Positions 25,516 through 34,642 are shown, counted from the first letter of the stretch. The stretch is DNA of 48,842 bases from Paracoccus sp. IB05 (GCF_016405985.1 NZ_JAEFCF010000039.1:1-48842); one strand, 5' to 3'. Program-made: numbers and translations. Notes: generated from the sequence alone by a model not told the origin.

Positions 25516-26475
25516 TCAGCGCAAACTTGCGAGCGCGCGCACGTCCTTCGGCGTCATACCATAGACGCGACGGAAGCGGGTGTTGAACCAGGACAGATCG
25601 CCGAACCCTGCACTCATGGCGATCCCGGCGATGCTGCTGCCCAGATTGCGCGGATCGCTCAGCAACCTATGGGCCAACGCCAGTCGCCGTGTGGCCACGA
25701 AATCCCCGAACGAGGTGCCTTCGGCTTCGAACAGGGAGCGCAGATAACGCGGGCTGATCCCGTGGCGGCGCGCCACCCCGTCCGCCGTCAATTCCGGCGA
25801 GGTCAATTGGCGCTCGACGTCCACCTTGATGGCCTTCAGCCTTGCGACCCGCACGCCGCGACCGGCAGCGACTTCCGCGGCCTCTCGCGTCGCACCAAGC
25901 GCCATCAATGCCAGATCCTGTACATGCGTTGCGCATTGCGCGGCCTCGACGGGCGCCAGCATCGCCAGTTCCTGATGCAGGCTGCGTGTATAGTTGAAAA
26001 ACAGGCGCCATTGCGGCGTCAGCGGCGCAGTGCCGCGCAGCATAGCATTGAGTCCCAAGGTCGCGGTTGAGAGATGAACGCGCGGGACAGAAACATAAAA
26101 CCCCTCGGTGGGTTCACCGTGAAACCGAAGGACGCCGGGAACCTCGCCCGGATCGGCATAGACGAGCCCCGAGCGCAGCTCGGTTCGTTCACCGCCCCGC
26201 TGTTCTATGGAACAGCTCCCCGCCAGCGGAATGTGGAACATCACATTGTCGTCGGTATCTGCGGCGTGGTTGGCGGTGCGAACTGCTGTCGAGGCGGAAT
26301 GCCGTCCGTATCCGACAACCAGGTCTTGCATGACGCCGATGGACGTCTCTGATGTGAAGGACCGTGGATCGTCGGGGACAAAGTCGACTTTGGTGATAGC
26401 CGCGATGACGTTCTGAAACTCCTCCACACGCTGGGAAATCTCAAAGTCCTGCGAGCGCAGGGACAATATCGTCAT
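25516..26475 (-). CDS. AraC-family transcriptional regulator (319 aa)
   Basis: The N-terminal ligand-binding domain (about 1-190, VMFHIPLAGSCSIEQRGG, SGLVYADPGEVPGVLRFHG) is of the AraC-binding-2 type. The C-terminal double HTH (about 215-315) shows ADGVARRHGISPRYLRSLFE, SFGDFVATRRLALAHRLL, SIAGIAMSAGFGDLSWFNTR and FRRVYGMTPKDVRAL. It is soluble and intact. No metabolic gene adjoins it: downstream is the promoter region of vWA module 2 on the same strand, upstream a broken DUF736 gene. Its target cannot be named. Confidence 0.85.
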   Translation of the reverse strand: MTILSLRSQDFEISQRVEEFQNVIAAITKVDFVPDDPRSFTSETSIGVMQDLVVGYGRHSASTAVRTANHAADTDDNVMFHIPLAGSCSIEQRGGERTELRSGLVYADPGEVPGVLRFHGEPTEGFYVSVPRVHLSTATLGLNAMLRGTAPLTPQWRLFFNYTRSLHQELAMLAPVEAAQCATHVQDLALMALGATREAAEVAAGRGVRVARLKAIKVDVERQLTSPELTADGVARRHGISPRYLRSLFEAEGTSFGDFVATRRLALAHRLLSDPRNLGSSIAGIAMSAGFGDLSWFNTRFRRVYGMTPKDVRALASLR

Positions 26476-26671
26476 GCGCCCTCCGAAACCGGCACGATGG
26501 CCCTGAATCCACTTCTCCTTCTAGGCCGTCATAGAGGCACATATAGACCTTCATGTCGAGCACGGCGTTCCCCGGCGATGAGATGGCGCCTTTGGGGCAG
26601 GGATAGGACCATCTGTCTTCCGACCAGATGATCAGCCTCGGCTCCATCAAGAAGACCGGGAGCGAGGACCC

Positions 26672-27005
26672 CTGAGAGATCGCCGCACCTTAGATGTGCA
26701 AGCCACGAGCGTGCGCATCGCTTCCGAGCTTTGGGTAAACGGCGAGAATGCACCCTCGGACCGGATTGTGGTTGACCGGGCGAAGATCGGCGCTGCCTTG
26801 TCAAAGCGCTTGATCGATGGTCGGGCGCTATCTGCACCTGAAGCTGGAAAGTCCGAGCTTCGCGCATCCGATCTACGCCAACCTCTTCGATGACAAGGAT
26901 GGCGAGGGCTTGAGCTTGATCTGGTCGCGGTACAACCGCCGCTCGGGGAGTAGCCTTCCTATCCAGGGCCTCGGTCGACAGGCCTGGGCTATTGGCACTA
27001 TGTGA
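26672..27005 (+). pseudogene. DUF736 gene broken by a frameshift
   Basis: Two overlapping frames together make a DUF736 protein, a small family typical of alphaproteobacterial conjugative plasmids. Frame 1 reads RTLDVQATSVRIASEL and NGENAPSDRIVVDRAKIGAA up to LSKRLIDG; frame 2 resumes GRYLHLKLESPSFAHPIYAN with LFDDKDGEGLSLIWSRYNRR. The switch is near 26815-26828, consistent with a one-base indel. There is no clear start before frame 1, so the N-terminus may be missing too. It indicates past conjugative-plasmid DNA. Confidence 0.75.
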
Positions 27006-27044
27006 AAAAACTAGCAGCGATACGGACAAAGCTGCCTTCCGTGA

Positions 27045-27425
27045 TCAGCGTCCCCGTCCATTTTCCGCCTCCTCCCCGACGCTCTTTTGCGCGACCACGA
27101 CTGTGCCACCGTTGAAATGAGCGGCAATGACATGACCCAGGGCAACGGCGGCTACGCAGAGAATAACCGACAAGGCAACGTTCAAAGATGCGCGGATCAT
27201 GGCCCCACTGCGCATCAGTTCCAAGGTCTGCAAGCTAAACGATGAAAAAGTTGTATAGCCACCGCAGAGTCCGATCATCACGAACAGTCTCGTACTCTCC
27301 GGAACTGGATATCGTCCATGGGCCAGTGTTAGCGTTCCAAAAAGTCCGATGATGAACGAGCCCGAGACATTGATGAGGATCGTTCCCCACGGAAGGCCAC
27401 GACTGATCGGTAGAGAGAGCAGTGT
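27045..27425 (-). pseudogene. crcB: crcB (Fluc fluoride channel), 5'-truncated
   Basis: The minus-strand frame reads LPWGTILINVSGSFIIGLFG, TLTLAHGRYPVPESTRLFVM, IGLCGGYTTFSSFSLQTLEL and a last membrane helix. This is Fluc/CrcB with the GN/NVSGSF and GGYTTFSSFS signatures that line the fluoride pore. The frame is closed by TAA at 27426-27428 directly before LSLPISRG, so the first 25-35 residues (helix 1 and its start) are missing, and no ATG occurs until MMIG at 27281. Normal length is about 125 residues. The break coincides with the left border of the arsenic island. Confidence 0.78.
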
Positions 27426-27581
27426 TTAACCGAGTTGATTTTCCGGAGATGCACCGTCTTGTCGGGTTCCTGACCTCTGAATGCTGCGCCGGTGTTGCGG
27501 TGCGCTCGTCGGAGGATGCGGCGTGAGATGCACGTGCTCTTTTTCTTGCTCTGAAACAACTGCAATTCCGGAGATTTGGTG

Positions 27582-28634
27582 ATGACTGACACAACCTTCC
27601 CGACACCCGGCCTCCGGTCCACGCTGCGCCACCTATGGCAAGACCAGCGGGTTTGGCTCGCCTCGACGCTGATCCTTGCGGCGCTGGCGGTCTTCGACGC
27701 GTCCCAAGCCGCCGACAGCGCGCTCTTCGCGGGCACCGCGCTCCTGAACACGGCGCCGTTCCTGATCCTGTCGATCGCCATCGCTGCCTGGTCCAATGCG
27801 ACTGGGGCTGACAACCTGATCGCCAAGGCCTTCACCGGCGCGCCGCTGCTGATGATCGGGCTGGGCGCGCTGGCGGGGGGCATCTCGCCCTTCTGCTCCT
27901 GCGGGGTGATCCCGCTGATCGCCGCACTTCTGGCGATGGGCGTGCCGCTCTCGGCGGTGATGGCCTTCTGGCTTGCCTCGCCGATCATGGACCCGTCGAT
28001 GTTCGTGCTGACGGCGGGCGTGCTGGACCTCGAATTTGCGGTGGCCAAGACCCTCGCTGCCCTCGGGCTGGGCGTGTTCGGCGGCACGGTGGTGCACCTG
28101 ATGATGAAGAGCGGCGCCTTTGCCGATCCGCTGCGCGATGGCATCGGCAACGGCGGCTGCGGCGGCGCGAAGATCCGCGCGCCGAAGCCAGTGGTCTGGC
28201 GGTTCTGGGCCGACCCTGACCGCCGGGCGAAGTTTGGCAAGACGGCGCTGACCACCACGCTGTTCCTCGCCAAGTGGCTGACGTTGGCCTTCATTCTCGA
28301 GAGCCTGATGCTGGCGTGGATCCCGGCAGAAACCGTAGCCGCCGTGCTCGGGGGCGAGGGCCTCATGCCCATTGTGATCGCAACGCTGGTGGGCGTGCCC
28401 GCCTATCTCAACGGCTACGCCGCGCTGCCGCTGGTCGGTGGGCTGATCGAGCAGGGCATGGCGCCGGGGGCAGGAATGGCCTTTCTCGTCGCGGGTGGCG
28501 TCACCTCGATCCCCGCGGCCATGTCGGTCTGGGCGCTGGCGCGACCACAGGTCTTTGCGGTCTATATCGGCCTGTCCCTGATTGGTGCTTTCGCATCGGG
28601 GCTGCTGTTCCAGCTCTGGACGCAGGTGGCATGA
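27582..28634 (+). CDS. arsP: ArsP-like permease, probable organoarsenical exporter (350 aa)
   Basis: DUF318/UPF0718-type permease with about eight to ten membrane segments. The family signature SPFCSCGVIPLIAALLAMGV holds the paired cysteines important in ArsP, and the mirrored second half has GVPAYLNGYAALPLVGGL. ATG 27582 has GGAG 8 nt upstream. A cysteine/glycine-rich cytosolic loop (NGGCGGAKIR) separates the halves. ArsP proteins extrude trivalent methylated or aromatic arsenicals; a related branch exports Cu/Zn, so substrate is inferred from the arsenic context. It is probably co-transcribed with the MFS gene 55 bp downstream. Confidence 0.78.
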   Translation: MTDTTFPTPGLRSTLRHLWQDQRVWLASTLILAALAVFDASQAADSALFAGTALLNTAPFLILSIAIAAWSNATGADNLIAKAFTGAPLLMIGLGALAGGISPFCSCGVIPLIAALLAMGVPLSAVMAFWLASPIMDPSMFVLTAGVLDLEFAVAKTLAALGLGVFGGTVVHLMMKSGAFADPLRDGIGNGGCGGAKIRAPKPVVWRFWADPDRRAKFGKTALTTTLFLAKWLTLAFILESLMLAWIPAETVAAVLGGEGLMPIVIATLVGVPAYLNGYAALPLVGGLIEQGMAPGAGMAFLVAGGVTSIPAAMSVWALARPQVFAVYIGLSLIGAFASGLLFQLWTQVA

Positions 28635-28689
28635 ACACCAGCGGCGAGGCGCGTTGTCTCGCCGCTCCCTTCCAGATCGAAGCCCCATC

Positions 28690-29850
28690 ATGATCCCAAG
28701 ACTGTCTCCGGTGCGGCGAGGACTGATTGTCGCTGCCCTCGGCTCTTCCCTCACCGTCAGCTGGGCTTCGAGCTACTACATCCCCGCCGTTCTGGCTGTG
28801 CCCATGGCCGAAGACCTCGGCCTCTCGCCGGTCTGGGTGTTCGGTGCGTTTTCCATGGCGATGGTGGTTTCGGCTATGGTCGGGCCCTGGGCAGGAGCGC
28901 GCATCGACGGCTTTGGTGGGCGCGGTGTGCTGATGCTGTCGAACCTTGTCTTTGCGGCGGGTCTCGGGTTGCTCGCCGTGGCACCGTCGCCCCTCGTCCT
29001 TTTTGCGGGCTGGGCTGTCATCGGGCTGGGCATGGGGATCGGGCTTTACGAGGCGGGGTTTGCCACGCTGGCCGGGATCTACGGCAAGGACGCGCGCGGC
29101 CCGATCACCGGCATCACCCTGATCGCCGGGTTCGCGAGCACCGTGGGCTGGCCACTGTCGGGGCTGATGCTGGCGACCTGGGGCTGGCGCGAGGCCTGCA
29201 TCGGCTGGGCCCTAATCCACCTGGCCGTGGCCTTGCCGCTGAACGCATGGCTGCCCAAGGGCACCAGGACGGTCACCGCAGAGGCGGCGCCCGTCGAAGA
29301 GGGGCCGCCGCCATCCCGAATTGCGCTCTGGCTGCTGGCCTTCGTCTTCGCCGCGACCTGGTTCAACTCGACCGCTATGGCCGCGCACCTGCCGGGGTTG
29401 CTTCAAGCCGCAGGGGCGAGCACGGCGGTCGCTATCGCGGCAGGCGCGCTGATTGGCCCGGCGCAGGTCGCGGCCCGGGTCCTGGAGTTCGGGCTGTTGC
29501 GCAGGGTGCATCCCCTGATTTCGACGCGGATTGCCGCGGCGGCGCATCCGGTTGCGGCGGTGGCGCTGGTGGGCTTTGGCGCGCCTGCGGCCTATGCCTT
29601 CACGCTCCTGCACGGGGCGGGGAACGGCATCCTGACCATTGCCAAGGGAACACTGCCGCTCGCTCTGTTTGGACCAGCGGGATACGGGCGTCGGATCGGC
29701 TGGCTCAACGCGCCCGCCCGCATCTTGCAGGCGGCCGCCCCGCTGATCTTTGGCGCTGCCCTGACAGCATGGGGCCTGCACGCCATCTGGTTGACTGCAG
29801 CAGTTGGTCTGCTGGCAACGATTGCGCTGCTCGTGCTCAGACGGACCTGA
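28690..29850 (+). CDS. MFS transporter in the arsenic island (386 aa)
   Basis: Twelve hydrophobic segments in two halves joined by a loop rich in Pro/Glu (EAAPVEEGPPPSR). ATG 28690 gives the normal MFS N-terminus MIPRLSPVRRGLIVAALGSS. Motif A-like residues lie in GPWAGARIDGFGGRG. Context suggests metalloid or drug efflux but the substrate is not evident; it is not ArsJ, which is encoded convergently. The last 14 bp overlap the 3' end of arsJ on the opposite strand. Confidence 0.8.
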   Translation: MIPRLSPVRRGLIVAALGSSLTVSWASSYYIPAVLAVPMAEDLGLSPVWVFGAFSMAMVVSAMVGPWAGARIDGFGGRGVLMLSNLVFAAGLGLLAVAPSPLVLFAGWAVIGLGMGIGLYEAGFATLAGIYGKDARGPITGITLIAGFASTVGWPLSGLMLATWGWREACIGWALIHLAVALPLNAWLPKGTRTVTAEAAPVEEGPPPSRIALWLLAFVFAATWFNSTAMAAHLPGLLQAAGASTAVAIAAGALIGPAQVAARVLEFGLLRRVHPLISTRIAAAAHPVAAVALVGFGAPAAYAFTLLHGAGNGILTIAKGTLPLALFGPAGYGRRIGWLNAPARILQAAAPLIFGAALTAWGLHAIWLTAAVGLLATIALLVLRRT

Positions 29851-31108
29851 GCCGCCGGGCGGCCAGCCAACTGGCCAAAGCCATCAGGCCGGCCGTGGCG
29901 AGGCACGCCGTAAGCCCACCGAACTTGTAGCTGAGGCCCGAGAGCAGCGTGCCGATCAGCCGACCCGCCGCATTGGCCATGTAGTAGAACCCCACGTCCC
30001 GTGTGATCCTTTCTGCCGATCCGAAAGCCAGGATCAGGTAGGAATGAACCGAAGAGTTGATCGCGAAGACGAAGCCGAAAACCAAAAGTCCCCCTATGAG
30101 CGTCGCCGTCAGCCATTCCGCTGGGTCGCCGGCTACCCAGGTTGCTGCAGCAAGAGCAAACGGGATCGGGACGAGCAGCCCTGCCCAAAGGATCGCCTTT
30201 CGGGTGGTCTCGGCCTCGGGCTGACCCTTGCCACCCAAAAGTCGGGGGGCAAAGGCCTGCACTGCGCCGTAGGCGATGATCCAGAGCGCGAGGAAACTGC
30301 CGATAAGAAAGAATGCCTCTCGCCGGCCTTCGGGTGTGCCATCGGACAGGACCGCTTGGAAATAGACCGGGATGCCGACCACGAACCACACGTCGCGGGC
30401 GCCGAACAGGAACATACGTGCCAGCGAAAGCCGATTCACGCGCGGGTCCTTTGACCGCCAGCCACCCCAGGCCTCTTCGGATTTCATCCGCCCTGGCAGG
30501 CCTGCGGGCAGAAACAGCACTACGGCGATCAGGATCACCGCCAGCACGGCCGCCATGCCCCAGACCGCCGCCTGAAATCCCGCCAGCGCGAGCAGCGCCG
30601 CGCCGAGGAAGAAGCCCAGCCCCTTTACCGCGTTCTTCGACCCTGTAAGGAGCGCCACCCAGCGGAACAATCCGCCGTCCTCTTTGGGGGCTAGAAGCTT
30701 GACAGCGGATTTCGAGGACATCTTGGCAAGGTCCTTGGCCACGCCCGACACGCCCTGAACGGCCATCACGAAGGCGACCGATGCGGCGACACCCCATGTC
30801 GGATCAAGCTGTGCCAGCGCCACCAAAGCCCCGATCTGCAACGCGAGCCCGCCGTAAAGCGTGGCCGCCAAGCCAAAGCGCGCCGCCAGCCAGCCCGCAG
30901 CCAGGTTGGTGACGATGCCCGCGACTTCGTAGAGCAGGAACAGCCAGGCAAGCTGGATCGGCGTGAAGCCTAGGCTGTTGAAGTGCAAAAGCACCAGCAT
31001 CCGCAGCGCGCCGTCCGACAGCATGAAGGCCCAGTAAGCCGCTGTCACGGCGGCATAGGCGCGGAGAGGATTCGGCGGCGGGGCGACGGGGCTTGCGGCG
31101 TCCGTCAC
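29837..31108 (-). CDS. arsJ: ArsJ, 1-arseno-3-phosphoglycerate exporter (423 aa)
   Basis: MFS protein typical of Ars[60 protein letters not shown] and [20 protein letters not shown] 31108 overlaps the TGA of the GAPDH gene (GTGA); the frame upstream of it is the GAPDH gene in another register. ArsJ exports the unstable arsenate ester made by the companion GAPDH, giving arsenate resistance without reduction. The operon order is arsR-arsC, gapdh, arsJ. Intact, about twelve membrane segments. Confidence 0.9.
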   Translation of the reverse strand: MTDAASPVAPPPNPLRAYAAVTAAYWAFMLSDGALRMLVLLHFNSLGFTPIQLAWLFLLYEVAGIVTNLAAGWLAARFGLAATLYGGLALQIGALVALAQLDPTWGVAASVAFVMAVQGVSGVAKDLAKMSSKSAVKLLAPKEDGGLFRWVALLTGSKNAVKGLGFFLGAALLALAGFQAAVWGMAAVLAVILIAVVLFLPAGLPGRMKSEEAWGGWRSKDPRVNRLSLARMFLFGARDVWFVVGIPVYFQAVLSDGTPEGRREAFFLIGSFLALWIIAYGAVQAFAPRLLGGKGQPEAETTRKAILWAGLLVPIPFALAAATWVAGDPAEWLTATLIGGLLVFGFVFAINSSVHSYLILAFGSAERITRDVGFYYMANAAGRLIGTLLSGLSYKFGGLTACLATAGLMALASWLAARRLRSV

Positions 31109-32112
31109 AGCGAGCCTGCGACCATCCGCGCGATATCTGCAAGTCGGCAGGCATAGCCCCATTCATTGTCATACCAGGCGTAGATCTTCACTTGGGTGCC
31201 ATTGATGACCATGGTGGACGGCCCATCGACGATGGAGGAGCGCGGATCGTTGGTGAAGTCGCAGGACACCAAAGGACGGGTTTCGAACCCAAGGATCCCC
31301 TTCAACGGCCCGTCAGCCGCGGCGGCGAACAGGGCATTTACCTCCTCGGCCGTGGTCGCCCGCTCCACCTCGAACACGCAATCCGTGAGGGACGCATTCA
31401 AGAGCGGGACGCGCACGGCATGGCCGTTCAGGCGGCCCTTGAGTTCGGGATAGATCAGCGTGATTGCCGTGGCGCTGCCCGTTGTCGTCGGGATGAGGTT
31501 CATCAGCGCCGACCGCGCGCGGCGCATGTCCTTGGCCGGACGATCCACGATGGTCTGGGTGTTGGTCACATCATGGATCGTGGTAATCGACCCGTGCCGG
31601 ATCCCAAGACTTTCGTGGATAACCTTGACCACCGGTGCAAGGCAGTTCGTCGTGCAAGACGCGGCGGTCACAAGGGTCTGCGTGCCGTCATAAAGGCGAT
31701 GGTTCACCCCATAGACGAGGTTCAGCGCGCCCCCATCCTTGACCGGGGCCGAAACGACCACCTTCTTCGCCCCTGCGGCGTAGTAGGGCGCCACCTTCGC
31801 GGCTGTCTTGAAGACGCCCGTGCAGTCGATCACCAGATCGACGCCCAGTTCCGCCAAGGGCAGCGCTTCGATGGTCTTTTCATGCGTCAGACGGATGGTC
31901 TGGCCGTTCAGGATCAGTGCGCCATCGCCTGCCGCGACCGGCGTGCGCCAGCGGCCATGGACGCTGTCGAATTCCATCAGCAGCGCATGCTGATCAGCAT
32001 CGCCGACGGGATCGTTCAGGAGAACGATCTCGCCACCCGCGCCGGTATCGATCAAATCTCGCAGGACAAGCTTTCCGATCCGGCCGAGGCCGTTAAGAGC
32101 GATACGGGTCAT
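31105..32112 (-). CDS. ArsJ-associated glyceraldehyde-3-phosphate dehydrogenase (335 aa)
   Basis: Full-length GAPDH: N-terminal NAD-binding Rossmann motif [16 protein letters not shown], catalytic cysteine Cys153 in [11 protein letters not shown], and C-terminal [19 protein letters not shown]. It forms 1-arseno-3-phosphoglycerate from glyceraldehyde-3-phosphate and arsenate in the cytosol, which ArsJ exports. The position between the arsR-arsC fusion (5 bp upstream) and arsJ (4-bp overlap) identifies it as the arsenic-specific paralogue rather than the glycolytic enzyme. Confidence 0.92.
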   Translation of the reverse strand: MTRIALNGLGRIGKLVLRDLIDTGAGGEIVLLNDPVGDADQHALLMEFDSVHGRWRTPVAAGDGALILNGQTIRLTHEKTIEALPLAELGVDLVIDCTGVFKTAAKVAPYYAAGAKKVVVSAPVKDGGALNLVYGVNHRLYDGTQTLVTAASCTTNCLAPVVKVIHESLGIRHGSITTIHDVTNTQTIVDRPAKDMRRARSALMNLIPTTTGSATAITLIYPELKGRLNGHAVRVPLLNASLTDCVFEVERATTAEEVNALFAAAADGPLKGILGFETRPLVSCDFTNDPRSSIVDGPSTMVINGTQVKIYAWYDNEWGYACRLADIARMVAGSL

Positions 32113-32117
32113 GAAGA

Positions 32118-32972
32118 TCAGGCCTTTGCGTGTGCGTCAGCGCCGATAGAGTCGACACGGGATTGGAGGGACATCCGGCTCAGCGACTCGAATGGCAGCT
32201 CGACGAAAGTCATGATCCGCCGGCGCAACGCCGCGTAGGTCTGGGCGAAAACCAGAGCCTTCTCTGCATCTGTTCCTGTTGCTTTCACCGGGTCGGGCAA
32301 ACCCCAATGGCCAGTGATGGGCTGGCCGGGCCAGGGCGGGCATTCCTCGGCCGCTGCCGTGTCGCAGACGGTGAAGACGAAATCCATCACGATGCTGCCC
32401 GGCTGCTGGAACTCCGAAATATGCTTGGACCGCAGACCGGCGATGTCATGTCCGTTTCGCTTCAGGATTTCCAAAGCGAAGGGGTTCAATTCGCTGTTGG
32501 GCCGAGTGCCAGCAGAGAAAGCCTGAAACTTGCCCTTGCCCAGATCGCGCAGAAGCGCTTCAGCAAAGATCGAACGGGCAGAATTGCCCGAACAGATGAA
32601 AAGCACGTCGAAGTCGGTGTCGGGGATATTCGGGTCCATTTGGGTGGCGTCCTTTGGGGCGGAGAGCAAGGGGGCAAGGAGATCGGGCCGCGCACGGCCC
32701 ACATCGAGGGCGAGGTAGCCGATCAATCCTTCCGTCGTGTCGAGATCGACAGCGTAGTAGAGCGACCGACCGGCCCGTGTGACCTGGACAAGACCCGACG
32801 CCGCAAAGTCAGCGAGGTGATGCGACAGCGTGTTCTGTTTCAGACCCAAAGCCTCGGCGATCTCGGTCGGCCGCACGCCTTGCGGCGCAAAGCGCATCAG
32901 CAAGCGGAAGACCGCCATCCGGCCGGGGTGGCCGAGCGTGGCGAAAGCGTGGATGGCGCGATTCTGTTCCAT
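32118..32972 (-). CDS. ArsR-ArsC fusion: ArsR-type HTH repressor + LMW arsenate reductase (284 aa)
   Basis: Residues 1-100 form an ArsR winged helix ([20 protein letters not shown] then [17 protein letters not shown]). Residues 118-260 form a low-molecular-weight-phosphatase arsenate reductase with the loop CSGNSAR (Cys127-X5-Arg133) and the later cysteine in [18 protein letters not shown]. The linker [17 protein letters not shown] keeps the start-like methionine of a once separate ArsC. It should reduce arsenate to arsenite and repress its own operon. The HTH lacks the CVC metal-binding helix, so sensing may use other residues or the reductase domain. ATG 32972 adjoins an inverted repeat. 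Confidence 0.9.
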   Translation of the reverse strand: MEQNRAIHAFATLGHPGRMAVFRLLMRFAPQGVRPTEIAEALGLKQNTLSHHLADFAASGLVQVTRAGRSLYYAVDLDTTEGLIGYLALDVGRARPDLLAPLLSAPKDATQMDPNIPDTDFDVLFICSGNSARSIFAEALLRDLGKGKFQAFSAGTRPNSELNPFALEILKRNGHDIAGLRSKHISEFQQPGSIVMDFVFTVCDTAAAEECPPWPGQPITGHWGLPDPVKATGTDAEKALVFAQTYAALRRRIMTFVELPFESLSRMSLQSRVDSIGADAHAKA

Positions 32973-32993
32973 ATTTCCCGATTAACGGAAATA
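32972..32993. promoter_or_regulatory. Probable ArsR operator
   Basis: TATTTCC-cgattaac-GGAAATA, 7-bp arms, touching the start codon of the arsR-arsC fusion. An AT-rich inverted repeat at this place is typical for ArsR/SmtB autorepression; the site would block the ribosome-binding/promoter region of the minus-strand operon. Confidence 0.6.
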
Positions 32994-33049
32994 AAAAACT
33001 GCGTCCAATGAAGGTTTCATGACATCAGACGCTCAGGCACCTGCGCTGA

Positions 33050-33063
33050 TTGATCCAGATCAC
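33050..33063 (+). promoter_or_regulatory. FNR-like box
   Basis: TTGATccagATCAC matches the FNR/FnrL consensus TTGAT-N4-ATCAA except for the last base. It lies 52 bp before the arsR start, suggesting oxygen control of the arsR-permease operon. Confidence 0.45.
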
Positions 33064-33080
33064 GGCAGTGATCGCCCGCC

Positions 33081-33098
33081 CATGCGCAGATGCGCATG
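33081..33098. promoter_or_regulatory. Palindromic operator candidate before arsR
   Basis: CATGCGCA-ga-TGCGCATG, a perfect 8-bp inverted repeat ending 16 bp before the arsR ATG and just upstream of its GGAG. Placement fits autorepression by the adjacent ArsR. Confidence 0.6.
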
Positions 33099-33114
33099 AA
33101 GTGGAGCGCCGCCG

Positions 33115-33405
33115 ATGATCCTAGCCGTTCTGTCTGCCCTTGCCGAACCGACCCGTCTTGAAGCCATGCGCTTGCTGGCGGATGGGTCGGAACACTGTGT
33201 CTGCGAGCTGATGCGAAAGCTGGGAGCCACCCAAAGCCGGATGTCGCGGCACATGCAGGTGCTGAAGCAGGCGGGGCTGGCGCTGGACCGTCGCGACGCG
33301 CAATGGGTGCGCTACCGGATCAGCCCGGAACTGTCGCCATCCCTCGCCCGTCTGGTCGAAGCTGCGCTCGAGCGGCCAATCATGGTCACGGAACGGGCAG
33401 CATGA
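33115..33405 (+). CDS. arsR: ArsR-family metalloid-sensing repressor (96 aa)
   Basis: Compact winged helix with the classical sensing motif in GSEHCVCELMRKLGATQSRM, where the CxC pair at the start of the recognition helix region matches the ELCVCDL site of ArsR that binds As(III)/Sb(III). SRHMQVLKQAGLALDRRDAQ is the DNA-reading part. ATG 33115 has GGAG 9 nt upstream. The TGA overlaps the next start (ATGA), so it heads an operon with the permease, mini-thioredoxin, OsmC and CDF genes. A palindrome directly upstream is its likely operator. Confidence 0.9.
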   Translation: MILAVLSALAEPTRLEAMRLLADGSEHCVCELMRKLGATQSRMSRHMQVLKQAGLALDRRDAQWVRYRISPELSPSLARLVEAALERPIMVTERAA

Positions 33406-34400
33406 GCGTGTTTGGCTGGCTGAACGACCAACTGCTGCGGATGACCTGGCTCAACGATCTGGTCGGCGCGGGCGTGGCGGCCGTCGGGCTGGACCCCGCC
33501 TCGCGCATTGGCGGGTCGGTGCAGTTCTTCGTCTATGACGTGATCAAGATCTTCATCCTGCTCTCGGTGCTGATCTTTGCGATCTCCTATGTGCAAAGCC
33601 ATTTTCCGCCCGAACGCACGCGCGCCATGCTGGGCGGACGGTCCGGCCTTGGCGCCAATACGCTCGCGGCCCTTCTGGGCACGCTGACGCCCTTCTGTTC
33701 CTGTTCGTCAATCCCCTTGTTCATCGGCTTCACCGCCGCGGGCCTGCCTCTGGCAGTGACGTTCTCTTTCCTGATCTCCTCGCCGCTGGTGGATCTGGCC
33801 TCGGTCATCCTGCTGGCCTCGATCTTCAGCTGGCCCATCGCCCTCGCCTATGTGGCGGTCGGGCTGGTGGTAGCCATCGTGGGCGGGACGATCATCGGAC
33901 GCTTGGGTATGGAGGGTCAGGTCGCGGATTTCGTCCGCACGGTCCCTGTCTCGGGCGAGGTGGCGACCATGACGCGGGGCGAGCGCTTGGCCTATGCGCG
34001 CGATCAGGTGATGGAGATTGTCCATCGGGTTTGGCCCTATGTGCTTGTCGGTGTGGGCATTGGTGCCGCGATCCACAACTGGGTGCTCGCAGACGTCATT
34101 TCGGCCATGCTCGGGCAAGACAAGTGGTGGTCGGTCCCCGTGGCGGTGCTGGTGGGCATCCCCATGTATGCCGATATCTTCGGCACCTTGCCGATCGCCG
34201 AGGCGCTGGTCGGCAAGGGCGTGGGTCTTGGCACGGTGCTGGCCTTCATGATGGCGGTGACGGCCCTGTCGTTGCCCTCGCTCATCATGCTCAAGCGGGT
34301 GGTGAAGATGCCGCTCCTCGTCACCTTCACCGGCGTCGTCACCCTTGGCATCCTGTCCATCGGGCTGATCTTCAACGCGATTTCCAACTGGTTCGTCTGA
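33402..34400 (+). CDS. DUF318-type permease, second copy (332 aa)
   Basis: ATG 33402 overlaps the arsR stop. About eight membrane segments; the signature TPFCSCSSIPLFIGFTAAGL carries the cysteine pair seen in ArsP, and the second half has GIPMYADIFGTLPIAEALV. A charged cytosolic loop (SGEVATMTRGERLAYARDQV) joins the halves. The arrangement arsR-permease-small CxxC protein is a recurrent arsenic/metal unit. It is distinct from the arsP-like gene at 27582: the halves and motif context differ (CSCSS instead of CSCGV), so the substrates may differ. Confidence 0.8.
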   Translation: MSVFGWLNDQLLRMTWLNDLVGAGVAAVGLDPASRIGGSVQFFVYDVIKIFILLSVLIFAISYVQSHFPPERTRAMLGGRSGLGANTLAALLGTLTPFCSCSSIPLFIGFTAAGLPLAVTFSFLISSPLVDLASVILLASIFSWPIALAYVAVGLVVAIVGGTIIGRLGMEGQVADFVRTVPVSGEVATMTRGERLAYARDQVMEIVHRVWPYVLVGVGIGAAIHNWVLADVISAMLGQDKWWSVPVAVLVGIPMYADIFGTLPIAEALVGKGVGLGTVLAFMMAVTALSLPSLIMLKRVVKMPLLVTFTGVVTLGILSIGLIFNAISNWFV

Positions 34401-34414
34401 GAAAGGACCGCATC

Positions 34415-34642
34415 ATGATCATCAAGATACTTGGCTCGGGCTGCAAGAAATGCGTCACCTTGGGCGAAAACGCCAAAGCCGCTGCGGCGGCTGCGGGCAA
34501 GCAGGCCGAGATCGTTAAGGTCACCGATTTCGCTGAAATCGCCGCCTATGGGGTGATGTCGACGCCGGGGCTGGTGGTGGACGAGAAGGTCGTCTCGACC
34601 GGCAAGGTGCTGACGGTGGAAGAAATCGGACGGCTCATTTGA
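34415..34642 (+). CDS. Redox-active mini-thioredoxin (75 aa)
   Basis: Small thioredoxin-fold protein with the active site GSGCKKCVTLGENAKAAA (CxxC) and the cis-proline loop GVMSTPGLVVDEKVVSTGKV. ATG 34415 has GAAAGGA upstream and lies 14 bp after the permease stop. Such proteins accompany DUF318 permeases and may deliver a reduced or thiol-bound metalloid to them or keep their cysteines reduced; that role is inferred from co-occurrence. The stop overlaps the osmC start by one base (TGATG). Confidence 0.87.
   Translation: MIIKILGSGCKKCVTLGENAKAAAAAAGKQAEIVKVTDFAEIAAYGVMSTPGLVVDEKVVSTGKVLTVEEIGRLI

Noticed and set aside
26441-26650. Minus-strand frame of 69 codons overlapping the AraC start (contains IWSEDRWSYPCPKGAISS)
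   Set aside because: Composition looks somewhat protein-like, but no ribosome site or family was recognised and it overlaps araC-type coding sequence; left unannotated.
28690-29850. MFS protein as a second ArsJ
   Set aside because: It lacks the ArsJ signatures seen in the convergent gene (such as the [10 protein letters not shown] loop) and is not beside a GAPDH gene.
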